A stretch of DNA of 64,000 bases from Planctomyces sp. (GTDB lineage: Bacteria; Planctomycetota; Planctomycetia; Planctomycetales; Planctomycetaceae), in assembly GCA_019636235.1 (NCBI GenBank), contig JAHBXW010000012.1, forward strand, positions 62,001 to 126,000, given 5' to 3'. The position numbers and the translations under genes were made by a program. Within the stretch, counting starts at the first letter, position 1. Each line of letters opens with the position of its first letter. A model generated the notes under the pieces. The model did not search any database. It was not told the origin of the DNA and worked only from the letters and a program-made list of their open reading frames with translations. Positions 1 to 7,090 of this stretch are shown here, in pieces.

Positions 1-364
1 CGCGGCGCTCGAGCGCCTCGGTCAGCTGGCGGTCGCCGACGCGCCCCTGCGGATCGGAGCGGCAGCTCCACACGACGCCCCGCGCACCGCTGTCCTGAAC
101 CAGCTGCAGCAGCCCTTCTTCAGCCGCGCCCGATCGGAGAATCAGCCGCGAGCCGCGTTCGCGAAGTTCACGGTCCAGTGCGTTCAGCGAGTGGTGCAGC
201 CACCAGCGGCTCGCGGCCCCCGGCGCCCAGTCGTTTCCAGAGTCGGCCATCGGAAGCGCTACGGGGATGACGGCACCCCCCTGCTCCTGCGCGGCGAACC
301 AGCCCGGGTGGTCGTGCAGCCGGAAGTCGTTGTGCAGCCAAAGCAGGAGGGGCGCGGCATTCAT
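1..364 (-). CDS. phr: Deoxyribodipyrimidine photolyase / cryptochrome family, N-terminal part (runs off the window)
   Basis: Light-driven repair of UV pyrimidine dimers, or a cryptochrome relative. The minus strand is open from an ATG at 364 to the window edge, about 121 codons. The start is typical of the photolyase alpha/beta domain: an LLWLHNDFRLHDHP stretch (compare the family R-x-D-L-R-x-x-D-N-P-A), then a conserved block with WWLHHSLNALDRELRERG and a Rossmann-like LILRSGAAEEGLLQLV. Only the antenna-type N-terminal domain is present; the FAD-binding helical domain lies outside the window, so photolyase cannot be told from cryptochrome. It is divergent from the sigma-factor gene, with about 150 bp of shared upstream DNA carrying repeated 11-mers. 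Confidence 0.85.
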   Translation of the reverse strand, partial: MNAAPLLLWLHNDFRLHDHPGWFAAQEQGGAVIPVALPMADSGNDWAPGAASRWWLHHSLNALDRELRERGSRLILRSGAAEEGLLQLVQDSGARGVVWSCRSDPQGRVGDRQLTEALERR

Positions 365-405
365 GGTTCCCCGATTGAACACAATGGCCTGCCGACTGAA
401 CAGAA

Positions 406-468
406 CGTTTTGAACGTTTTTCACTCGACAGAGGAAATTTCTGTGTTATCGTGTGACCGTTTTGAACG
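406..468. promoter_or_regulatory. Pair of identical 11-bp elements between photolyase and sigma-factor genes
   Basis: CGTTTTGAACG occurs at 406-416 and again at 458-468, 52 bp apart start to start, about five helical turns. Each copy is itself an inverted repeat (CGTT-ttg-AACG). Flanks also match in part: both copies are followed by more T-rich sequence. The position in a divergent promoter region suggests operators for one shared regulator; the regulator is not identified. Confidence 0.5.
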
Positions 469-491
469 GTTTTGAGGCCAGTCCGTTTATT
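462..491 (+). promoter_or_regulatory. Candidate sigma-70-like promoter for the sigma-factor gene
   Basis: TTGAAC (462-467) and TTTATT (486-491) are separated by 18 bp, 23 bp ahead of the ATG at 515. The -35 box overlaps the second copy of the 11-bp element, so a protein bound there would block this promoter. Assigned by eye only. Confidence 0.35.
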
Positions 492-514
492 CCTCGTCGA
501 CTGGAGCAGAGACC

Positions 515-1411
515 ATGGCCGCCCGCTTGAAAGTACGTTCCCGGTCCGCGGATCCGGACCTGATCGCACGCGCCGAACGGCTCCTTGACCGGGAAATCTC
601 GTTCATCTACAGCCGATCGTTCGAGCAGCTCAGCGAACAGCACGTCGCCCTGCCCGCGGCGCAGCAGCTGTTCCGGAGAGACGCCGGCAGCCCGCCGGGT
701 TCTTCCGGCGTGGGGGACCTGCTGACCGCCGAGGGGGAGGCGGCGCTGTTCCGGCGCATGAACTTTCTGAAGTTTCAGGCCAGTCGGCTGCGGGCGCGGT
801 TGTCGCGGAGACGGCCCAGCCGGGCCGCCGTCGAGAGGATGGAACGGCTGCTCGCCGAGGCTGCGGAAGCCCGGGCGATCATCGCCGAGGCGAATTTGCG
901 GCTGGTCGCCAAGCTGGCCCGCAAGCTGGGGCGGGGCGACTGCTTTGACGACTTCCGCAGCGAAGGGCACGCCATCCTGCTGTATTCCATCGACATGTTC
1001 GACGTCGATCGCGGGTTTCGGTTCAGCACGTACGCGACGCACGCGGTGCAGCGGCATCTGTACCGGCAGTTGCAGCGGCGATCGCGTCGGCTGCAGCGGG
1101 AGACGTCGACGCCGGCGGACGTGCTGGCGGATTCCGTGCCGGCGGCGGATGTCGATGAAGGGCTTCCGGAGGTGGACCCGCAACTGGCGCGGCGGATGCT
1201 GGCGATGATGCATGAGCATCTCGAGCCGCGAGAGCTGTCGATTCTGCGATCACGATTTGGCCTGGGGGGCGGCCCGGGGCAGCCGCTGCGAGCCGTGGCC
1301 CACCAACTGGGGCTGAGCAAGGAGCGGGTGCGGCAATTGCAGAACCGGGCGCTCGAGAAGCTGCGTGTGCTGCTGGCTCCGCTGGGCGGGCAGTCGCTGG
1401 CGTTGGGCTGA
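515..1411 (+). CDS. Sigma-70 family RNA polymerase sigma factor
   Basis: Directs RNA polymerase to a promoter set. The 298-residue protein has region 2 at about 125-195, with the -10 recognition and melting signature RGFRFSTYATHAVQRHLYRQ, and region 4 at about 235-290, ending in a helix-turn-helix with LGLSKERVRQLQNRALEKLR. This is the layout of a primary-like (group 2/3) factor rather than an ECF factor, but region 1.1 is missing and region 3 is very short. GGAG sits 9 nt before the ATG. An 11-bp repeat pair lies upstream and the divergent neighbour is a photolyase gene, so a light- or damage-response role is possible but unproven. A bidirectional hairpin follows at 1538-1565. Confidence 0.9.
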   Translation: MAARLKVRSRSADPDLIARAERLLDREISFIYSRSFEQLSEQHVALPAAQQLFRRDAGSPPGSSGVGDLLTAEGEAALFRRMNFLKFQASRLRARLSRRRPSRAAVERMERLLAEAAEARAIIAEANLRLVAKLARKLGRGDCFDDFRSEGHAILLYSIDMFDVDRGFRFSTYATHAVQRHLYRQLQRRSRRLQRETSTPADVLADSVPAADVDEGLPEVDPQLARRMLAMMHEHLEPRELSILRSRFGLGGGPGQPLRAVAHQLGLSKERVRQLQNRALEKLRVLLAPLGGQSLALG

Positions 1412-1537
1412 GCGGCCGCGAGTCAGCTGGCGGCGCAGAATTGGCGCTCGTCGCTGGGCCAGCGCGTGCCGGCCGAGAGTCAGCGCGGCGTCCTCCCGGA
1501 CCCTGAGGCCGCCGCGCGCCGTCCTGAAAACACGAAC

Positions 1538-1565
1538 AGCCCGCTTCGGCGTCACGAAGCGGGCT
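1538..1565. terminator. Bidirectional hairpin terminator
   Basis: Perfect 11-bp arms AGCCCGCTTCG (1538-1548) and CGAAGCGGGCT (1555-1565) with a 6-nt loop. It lies between the ends of two convergent genes, and on the minus strand T-rich sequence follows. Both the sigma-factor gene and the small YP-rich gene could use it. Confidence 0.75.
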
Positions 1566-1591
1566 TGTCGTCTGGTCATCGCCCCCGGAAA

Positions 1592-1891
1592 TCAGAACAC
1601 GTCAAGCACGTAGTGGTACCCGGAGTGGTACGGCTTCTTGGACGGGTAGAAGTTGTGCCAGCTCGAGTTGTACACCGGAATCTGCTTCTGGACCGGGTAC
1701 TTGTAGTACATGTGGTCGTAGCTCTCCGGCAACTTCTGGAAGTTGTGCGGGTAGTAGACGTACGGGTAGTAATAGAACCGCTGCCAGTTCGACGGCTGTC
1801 CGGGCGGAGCGGCCTGAGCCTGGCTGGCGATGGCCGCCGTGACGGCGACGACCGCCACGATGACGCATTGGGAAAGTGCTCGCTTCAACAT
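1592..1891 (-). CDS. Small secreted tyrosine/proline-rich protein (planctomycete type)
   Basis: A 99-residue protein starting MLKRALSQCVIVAVVAV, a clear signal peptide ending near AQA. The mature part is rich in Tyr, Pro, His and Asn with repeated YYYPYVYYP-like runs. I recognise the pattern as a small exported family common in planctomycetes but know no proven function. I chose the ATG at 1891, not the upstream in-frame ATG at 1945, because AGGAG lies 9 nt before it and the signal peptide then begins at the N-terminus. It is a lone gene ending at a strong hairpin. Cell-wall or matrix association is only a guess from its composition. Confidence 0.7.
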   Translation of the reverse strand: MLKRALSQCVIVAVVAVTAAIASQAQAAPPGQPSNWQRFYYYPYVYYPHNFQKLPESYDHMYYKYPVQKQIPVYNSSWHNFYPSKKPYHSGYHYVLDVF

Positions 1892-2148
1892 GCACCCGTG
1901 CTCCTGCGACCAAACGTGAGCCGCTCTTGAGGGTTGACCGGCCACGACTTCCGGCGGCGTTCGCCCGCAATCCGAAAGGCATTACCCTCAGTACAATCGG
2001 CAGAACACAGCCGGTGCGGCGAGTTTTTCCCGCAAAATCGCTACGACCCGTTGACAGGCCCCCGGCCCGCGAAGCCCGCCGACGGCCGACGTTCGCACCG
2101 CCTCCGTACGCACGCGAGTCAGCCCTGGCCCTGTGGCAGTCGATCGCC

Positions 2149-3303
2149 TCAGCCCGCGGTCGCCAGCGGCGACCGGGCCCGTTCCAGAGCGGCCCGGGAC
2201 GCGTTCGTCGAGATCGCCCCCGCGATGCAGAACATCACGGCCGACGCGACCGTCGACCACCACAGGCTCAGTCCAAACTGCCGGATCACCATCAAGGCAA
2301 TCACGTTCCCCAGCGCCAGGGGGATCAGCACCTTCCACGCCAGGCCCATCAACTGGTCGAACCGGAACCGCGGAATCGTCCAGCGGATCACCATGATGAA
2401 CAGAATCACCAGCAGCACCTTGGCGAACAGCACGCCCAGCTTGACCGCCCAGGCGCCGGGGTAGGCGCTCTCCGCCGTGGCCAGGGGACTGTGCCAGCCG
2501 CCGAAGAACAGCACCGACATCAGGAAGGCGATCGTGATCATGTGCGTGTATTCGCCCAGGAAGAACAGCGCGAACTTCATCGCGCTGTATTCCGTGTGAA
2601 ATCCGCCCACCAGTTCCTGCTCGCACTCCGACAGATCGAACGGCAGCCGGTTGGCTTCCGCCAGCGATGCGGTGAAGAAGATCAGGCACGCCAGCGGCTG
2701 CGTCCACACGTTCCAGGCCAGGAAGCCCCCTTTGGCCTGTTGCGCCAGAATCTGTTCGAGATTCAGCGTGCCGGACACCAGCGCCACGCCCAGAATCGAC
2801 ATCCCCAGCGGAATCTCGTAGCTGACGACTTGGGCGCTGGCCCTCAGCGATCCCAAGGCGCTGTACTTGTTGTTCGAGGCCCAGCCTCCCAGCACCACGC
2901 CGTACACCGACAGGCTGCCGATCGCGAAGATGAACACCATCCCCATATCCAGGTCGGGGGCGATGATGAACCGCATCCAGGAGGGCTCGTCGCCAACCGG
3001 ACCGAAGGGCACGACGGCGAACGCCAGCATGGCCGTGAACACCGCGACGCAGGGCGCCAGCAGGTACAGCACCTTGTCGACGTGCCCGGGAATCACGTCT
3101 TCTTTCAGGAGGAACTTCGCACCGTCGGCCAGCGGCTGCAGCAGTCCCAGCGGACCGACCCGGTTCGGACCGACCCGGTCCTGCATGAAGGCCGAGATCT
3201 TGCGCTCGATGTAGATCAGGTAAGCGCAGGTCGTCAGGATGGCGCCCAGCGCGATCGCAATCGTGATCAGCGTGGGGAGTTGCGACTTCAACAGGTCCAG
3301 CAC
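2149..3303 (-). CDS. nuoH: NADH-quinone oxidoreductase subunit H
   Basis: Membrane subunit of respiratory complex I that forms the quinone chamber and links it to the proton channels. The 384-residue protein has about eight membrane spans and the family signatures ERKISAFMQDRVGPNRVGP near the N-terminus and LAEANRLPFDLSECEQELVG with GFHTEYSAMKFALFFL later. I start at GTG 3303 (VLDLLKSQLPT), with GGAG about 9 nt upstream. The frame stays open to 3546, but that extension is Arg-rich and looks non-coding. It is divergent from nuoG across about 350 bp; the other nuo genes are not in the window, so complex I is encoded in scattered loci. Confidence 0.93.
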   Translation of the reverse strand: MLDLLKSQLPTLITIAIALGAILTTCAYLIYIERKISAFMQDRVGPNRVGPLGLLQPLADGAKFLLKEDVIPGHVDKVLYLLAPCVAVFTAMLAFAVVPFGPVGDEPSWMRFIIAPDLDMGMVFIFAIGSLSVYGVVLGGWASNNKYSALGSLRASAQVVSYEIPLGMSILGVALVSGTLNLEQILAQQAKGGFLAWNVWTQPLACLIFFTASLAEANRLPFDLSECEQELVGGFHTEYSAMKFALFFLGEYTHMITIAFLMSVLFFGGWHSPLATAESAYPGAWAVKLGVLFAKVLLVILFIMVIRWTIPRFRFDQLMGLAWKVLIPLALGNVIALMVIRQFGLSLWWSTVASAVMFCIAGAISTNASRAALERARSPLATAG

Positions 3304-3652
3304 GAATCCGCTCTCCGGTCGGTTCCGCCAGCGATGCAGGTCTGGCGTCGCGGAATTTAGAGCATCGCGTCGGGCGCGGCCATCGAAACCCGCTCGCGTC
3401 TCAGCGGCAGGAACGCGCCGGCGGCCGCCGCGTCGCTGCCGTTCCGTGTTTCGCGGCACGGCCGCCCGTCGGGAACGGTTCGTTTCAAACGCGGAGTTCT
3501 CATCGCGGCGAACCGGATCGGCCGGCGTGAGACAGTCGGCGAACATTCTCGACCGCAGGGAACCGATCCCCTATGCTGCGGCCGAGTCATCCCGAGATCG
3601 GTCCGGCGGCCGCGCATCGCGCCGCCCGCAACACAAGGCGCTGCTTCCAGAT
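3304..3652. other. Divergent intergenic region between nuoH and nuoG
   Basis: About 350 bp separating two complex I genes transcribed away from each other. It must hold both promoters. Frames are open on both strands here, but their Arg-rich translations show no recognisable family. I see no strong repeat or hairpin. Confidence 0.5.
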
Positions 3653-5317
3653 ATGCCCACGGTTTACGTCAACGATCAACCCGTTGAGATCGGTCCCGAG
3701 GAGCGACTGAACTGCATCCAGGCCGCGCAGCGGGTGGGAGTCGAGATTCCGCATTACTGCTGGCATCCCTCCCTGTCGGTCGTCGCCAGTTGCCGGATGT
3801 GTCTCGTCGAAGTCGGCGACACGAAGCCGGACGGCACGGTGGCCATGCAGCCCAAGCTTGTCCCGGGCTGCCAGACTCCCGTCCGGGACGGCACGGTCGT
3901 CATCGCCAACAGCCAGAAGGTTCAGGACGCCCAGAAGGCGACGCTGGAGTATCTGCTGCTGAATCACCCGCTGGACTGCCCGGTGTGCGACCAGGCCGGC
4001 GAGTGCGGACTGCAGGATTACGCGTATCGCTATGGCCGCGGTTACAGCCGACTGGATGAGCCGAAGAACCTCAAACCGGACAAGGACCACATCGGCGACC
4101 AGATCACGCTGTTCACCGATCGCTGCATCATGTGCACGCGCTGCGTGCGGTTCACGCGGGAGTTCAGCGGGACGGCCGAGCTGCAGGTCGTCAGCCGCGG
4201 CTCGCATGAAGAGATCGACATTTTCCCGGGCGAGCCCTGCAACAACAAACTCGCCGGCAACGTCGTCGACCTGTGCCCCGTCGGCGCCCTGTGCAGCAAG
4301 GATTTCCTGTACGAGCAGCGGGTCTGGTGGCTGCAGCGTAAGAACAGCGTCTGCCCGGACTGCAGCACGGGCTGCAGCGTGCACGTCGATCAGAATCACG
4401 ACACGGTGTTTCGTCTGACGCCGCGGCACAACCCGCAGGCGCAAGGGCACTTCATGTGCGACGAGGGCCGGTTCGGCTGGAAGTACATCCACTCGGAGGA
4501 CCGGCTGACCCGTCCGGAGGAACGGATCGACGGCCGGGTCGCCAGCCAGGTGTGGGAAGGCGTGCTGCCCTCGCTGCGGGCGGCCCTGGACAGCGCGGTT
4601 CAGCGTCGGCCCGCGTCGGTCGCGGCGATCTTCTCGCCGTGGATGACGGTCGAAGAGGCGTACCTCCTCGCCAAGCATCTAAAGGGGCTTTCGCCTGAGG
4701 TCACGCTGGCCATGATCCCGACGCGGGTTGTCGGAGAGGATGATTCGTATCCGAAGGATGTGCGGGGCCGAACCGTCGAGCCGGTTCGATTCACGATTCG
4801 GGCCGAGAAGGCGCCGAACCGCCGTGGCGTGGAGGCCGTCCTGCGGCACTTCCAGGGCAGCATCATTCCCGCGGGGGATGTCCTGGGGGGCATCGGCTCC
4901 GGGCGGTTCGACACGCTGGTCGCCGTTAACGGCGATCCCGCGGGGTGGATCACTCCCGCGCAGGCGGAGCCGCTGTCGCGGCTGAAGCTGCTGGCGGTGC
5001 AGGACATCCTGAAGACGCCGGCGACCGTGCACGCCCACTATGTGCTGGCCGGGGGCTCGTTCGCGGAGCGTGATGGCACGTTCATCAACCATGCGGGTCT
5101 GGCCCAGACGATCGCCCGCGCGATGCGAGGGCCCGGGGAATCCCGGCCGGACGGCCGCATCCTGTGGGACCTGGCCGGCCGCGCGGGAATGTTCGTGGCC
5201 GCCCGGGTCCGTCAGGAACTCGCCGCAGAGATCCCGGAACTGGCGGCGCTGTCCCCCGCCAGCCTGGGCGAGCTGGGCGTGATGATCGACGCGGCGACTG
5301 CAGGCGTTCCGGGCTGA
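3653..5317 (+). CDS. nuoG: NADH-quinone oxidoreductase subunit G-like iron-sulfur protein (short form)
   Basis: Electron-wire subunit of complex I. The 554-residue protein begins MPTVYVNDQPVEI with a ferredoxin-like [2Fe-2S] site (C36, C47, C50, C73), then the His-Cys3 site (H105, C109, C112, C118), a [4Fe-4S] motif CIMCTRC with a later CP, and a fourth motif CPDCSTGC typical of the molybdopterin-type domain. E. coli NuoG is about 900 residues; here most of the large molybdopterin-oxidoreductase-like region is missing or reduced to about 200 residues. I chose ATG 3653 because the protein then begins exactly at the ferredoxin fold; the upstream open frame is Arg-rich. nuoH is divergent upstream. 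Confidence 0.9.
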   Translation: MPTVYVNDQPVEIGPEERLNCIQAAQRVGVEIPHYCWHPSLSVVASCRMCLVEVGDTKPDGTVAMQPKLVPGCQTPVRDGTVVIANSQKVQDAQKATLEYLLLNHPLDCPVCDQAGECGLQDYAYRYGRGYSRLDEPKNLKPDKDHIGDQITLFTDRCIMCTRCVRFTREFSGTAELQVVSRGSHEEIDIFPGEPCNNKLAGNVVDLCPVGALCSKDFLYEQRVWWLQRKNSVCPDCSTGCSVHVDQNHDTVFRLTPRHNPQAQGHFMCDEGRFGWKYIHSEDRLTRPEERIDGRVASQVWEGVLPSLRAALDSAVQRRPASVAAIFSPWMTVEEAYLLAKHLKGLSPEVTLAMIPTRVVGEDDSYPKDVRGRTVEPVRFTIRAEKAPNRRGVEAVLRHFQGSIIPAGDVLGGIGSGRFDTLVAVNGDPAGWITPAQAEPLSRLKLLAVQDILKTPATVHAHYVLAGGSFAERDGTFINHAGLAQTIARAMRGPGESRPDGRILWDLAGRAGMFVAARVRQELAAEIPELAALSPASLGELGVMIDAATAGVPG

Positions 5318-5351
5318 TTCAGACACCGAGGCCGAATCGTTTCCATTTTCT

Positions 5352-6308
5352 ATGGCGCACCCCACGACTCCCGCGTCCTCCGAGCCGCTCGCCTACCTGA
5401 ATGGCGAATTCGTGCCGCATCGCGATGCGAAGCTGCCGGTGTGGGATCTGGGAATCGTCCAGGCCGTCACCGTCACCGAAGCCATCCGCACGTTCCGGCA
5501 TGCCCCGTTCCGGCTGGAGCAGCACCTCGCGCGGCTCAAAGGTTCGCTCAGCGGCATCGGGCTCGCGCCGTCGGAAACGCTGGAGCAGTTGCGGCACCTC
5601 GTCGCCCGGCTGATCGAACACAACTCGGGGCTGATCGACGCCGCCGAGGACCTGGCGGCGGTGATTTTCGTGACGGCCGGAGAGAGCCTGATACATTCCG
5701 GCGGCCTGGCGGCGCACCCGGGTCGGCCGTCGATCTGCATTTACACCTATCCGCTGGGGCTCCGCACGGCGGCGCGGCTGTACACGCGAGGGCTGTCGCT
5801 CGTCGTTCCCTCCGTGCGGCACATTCCCCGGTCAATCATCGATCCACAGATCAAATACCGCAGCCGGCTGCACTGGTATCTGGCCGACCGCGAGGCGCAG
5901 CAGGTCGAGCCCGCGGCCGAGGCGCTGTTGCTGGACCTCAACGGTTTTGTCACCGAGACCGCGAAGGGCAACCTGTTCGCGCTGATTGGCGGGATGGTCC
6001 AGACGCCTTACGAGGACACGACGCTGGGCGGCATCAGCCAGCAGGTCGTCGAGGAGTTCCTGCTGCAGATGGGTTATGACGTGGAGCCGGCCAACATCAC
6101 TCCGGATGAGCTGGCCCGGGCGGACGAAGTGTGGGTGTCAAGCACGACGACCTGCCTGACGCCCGTCACCCGATTGAATGACGCGCCGATCGCCAGCGGC
6201 CAGCCCGGCCCGATCTGGCGGCAGGTGATCGACCGCTGGTCGGCCAGTGTGGGGATGGACATTGTCGCCCAGGCGGAACTGGCCGCCGGCAAGGGGGTCG
6301 TATGCTGA
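5352..6308 (+). CDS. Class IV PLP-dependent aminotransferase (branched-chain / D-amino acid / ADC-lyase group)
   Basis: A pyridoxal-phosphate enzyme of 318 residues. It has the fold-type IV landmarks: YLNGEFVP near the N-terminus, conserved RLEQHLARL, catalytic Lys at about 168 in SIIDPQIKYRSRLHW, and the cofactor-binding segment ALLLDLNGFVTETAKGNLF. The late motif EVWVSSTTTCLTPV fits this family. Residues that would separate BCAT, D-alanine transaminase and aminodeoxychorismate lyase were not resolved, so no symbol is given. The stop overlaps the start of the next gene by 7 nt, so the two are probably co-translated. Confidence 0.88.
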   Translation: MAHPTTPASSEPLAYLNGEFVPHRDAKLPVWDLGIVQAVTVTEAIRTFRHAPFRLEQHLARLKGSLSGIGLAPSETLEQLRHLVARLIEHNSGLIDAAEDLAAVIFVTAGESLIHSGGLAAHPGRPSICIYTYPLGLRTAARLYTRGLSLVVPSVRHIPRSIIDPQIKYRSRLHWYLADREAQQVEPAAEALLLDLNGFVTETAKGNLFALIGGMVQTPYEDTTLGGISQQVVEEFLLQMGYDVEPANITPDELARADEVWVSSTTTCLTPVTRLNDAPIASGQPGPIWRQVIDRWSASVGMDIVAQAELAAGKGVVC

Positions 6309-6943
6309 CCGCGCTTCGCGATCAGCTCTGCTTCTTCCGGCAGTTCCGGCAGCGATTTGAAACGACGGGCGCGGTTCTGCCGAGCAGCCGGTTTCTGGCG
6401 CGGGCGATGACGCGGCCGCTGCAGTCGCTCAGTGGTCCGCGGCGGGTGCTGGAAGTTGGTCCCGGCACGGGCGCGGTCACGGGCCGCATCGTCCGTCTGC
6501 TGCGCCCCGACGACCGGTTCGACCTCGTCGAGATCAACGAGACATTCGCGCAGCACCTGAAGGACCGGTTCCAGGCCGATCCGCATTACCGTCGGTGCGC
6601 GGACCAATCGCAGGTGCATGTCTGCCCGCTTCAGGACTTCGCCTGCGAGGCTCCGTATGACGCGATCATCTCCGGCCTGCCGTTCAACAACTTTCCGGCT
6701 GAGCTCGTGGAGTCGCTGGTGGATCGCTGCCTGGGCCTGTTGAAGCCGGGGGGCACGCTGTCGTTCTTCGAGTACATGTACATCCGGCCGGCGCGGCTGC
6801 TGATCACGCGCGGCCCCGAAGGGGAACGGCTGGCGCGAATCGAGAGCATTCTTCAGGATCGCTTCACACGCTGCCGCGAACGCCGCGACTGGGTGTTCGT
6901 GAACATGCCCCCGGCGTGGGTGCAGCACCTGCGAGTCCGTTGA
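6302..6943 (+). CDS. Class I SAM-dependent methyltransferase, phospholipid N-methyltransferase-like
   Basis: A 213-residue methyltransferase. Motif I is VLEVGPGTGAVT at about 49-60; the acidic end of strand 2 is DLVEINE; motif IV-like is AIISGLPFNNFP, where Rossmann methyltransferases bind the substrate amine. The N-terminal TTGAVLPSSRFLARAM and the FFEYMYIRPARLL segment resemble the PmtA/Opi3-type phosphatidylethanolamine methyltransferases and rRNA dimethylase relatives. I infer a membrane-lipid amine substrate, but this needs assay. It is translationally coupled to the aminotransferase. Confidence 0.82.
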   Translation: MLTALRDQLCFFRQFRQRFETTGAVLPSSRFLARAMTRPLQSLSGPRRVLEVGPGTGAVTGRIVRLLRPDDRFDLVEINETFAQHLKDRFQADPHYRRCADQSQVHVCPLQDFACEAPYDAIISGLPFNNFPAELVESLVDRCLGLLKPGGTLSFFEYMYIRPARLLITRGPEGERLARIESILQDRFTRCRERRDWVFVNMPPAWVQHLRVR

Positions 6944-7090
6944 TTCGATGGGGGCGCGGCCATCGCAGACGGAACGCATCGACAGAGACGGATGCGTCCG
7001 CGATTGTCAGCCGGTATCGTGACGCCGCCGGCGCACGCGAGGCCGTGGTCCGCCGGGTTCCCGGAATGCGCTCCTCACTCAGGTGACCCG

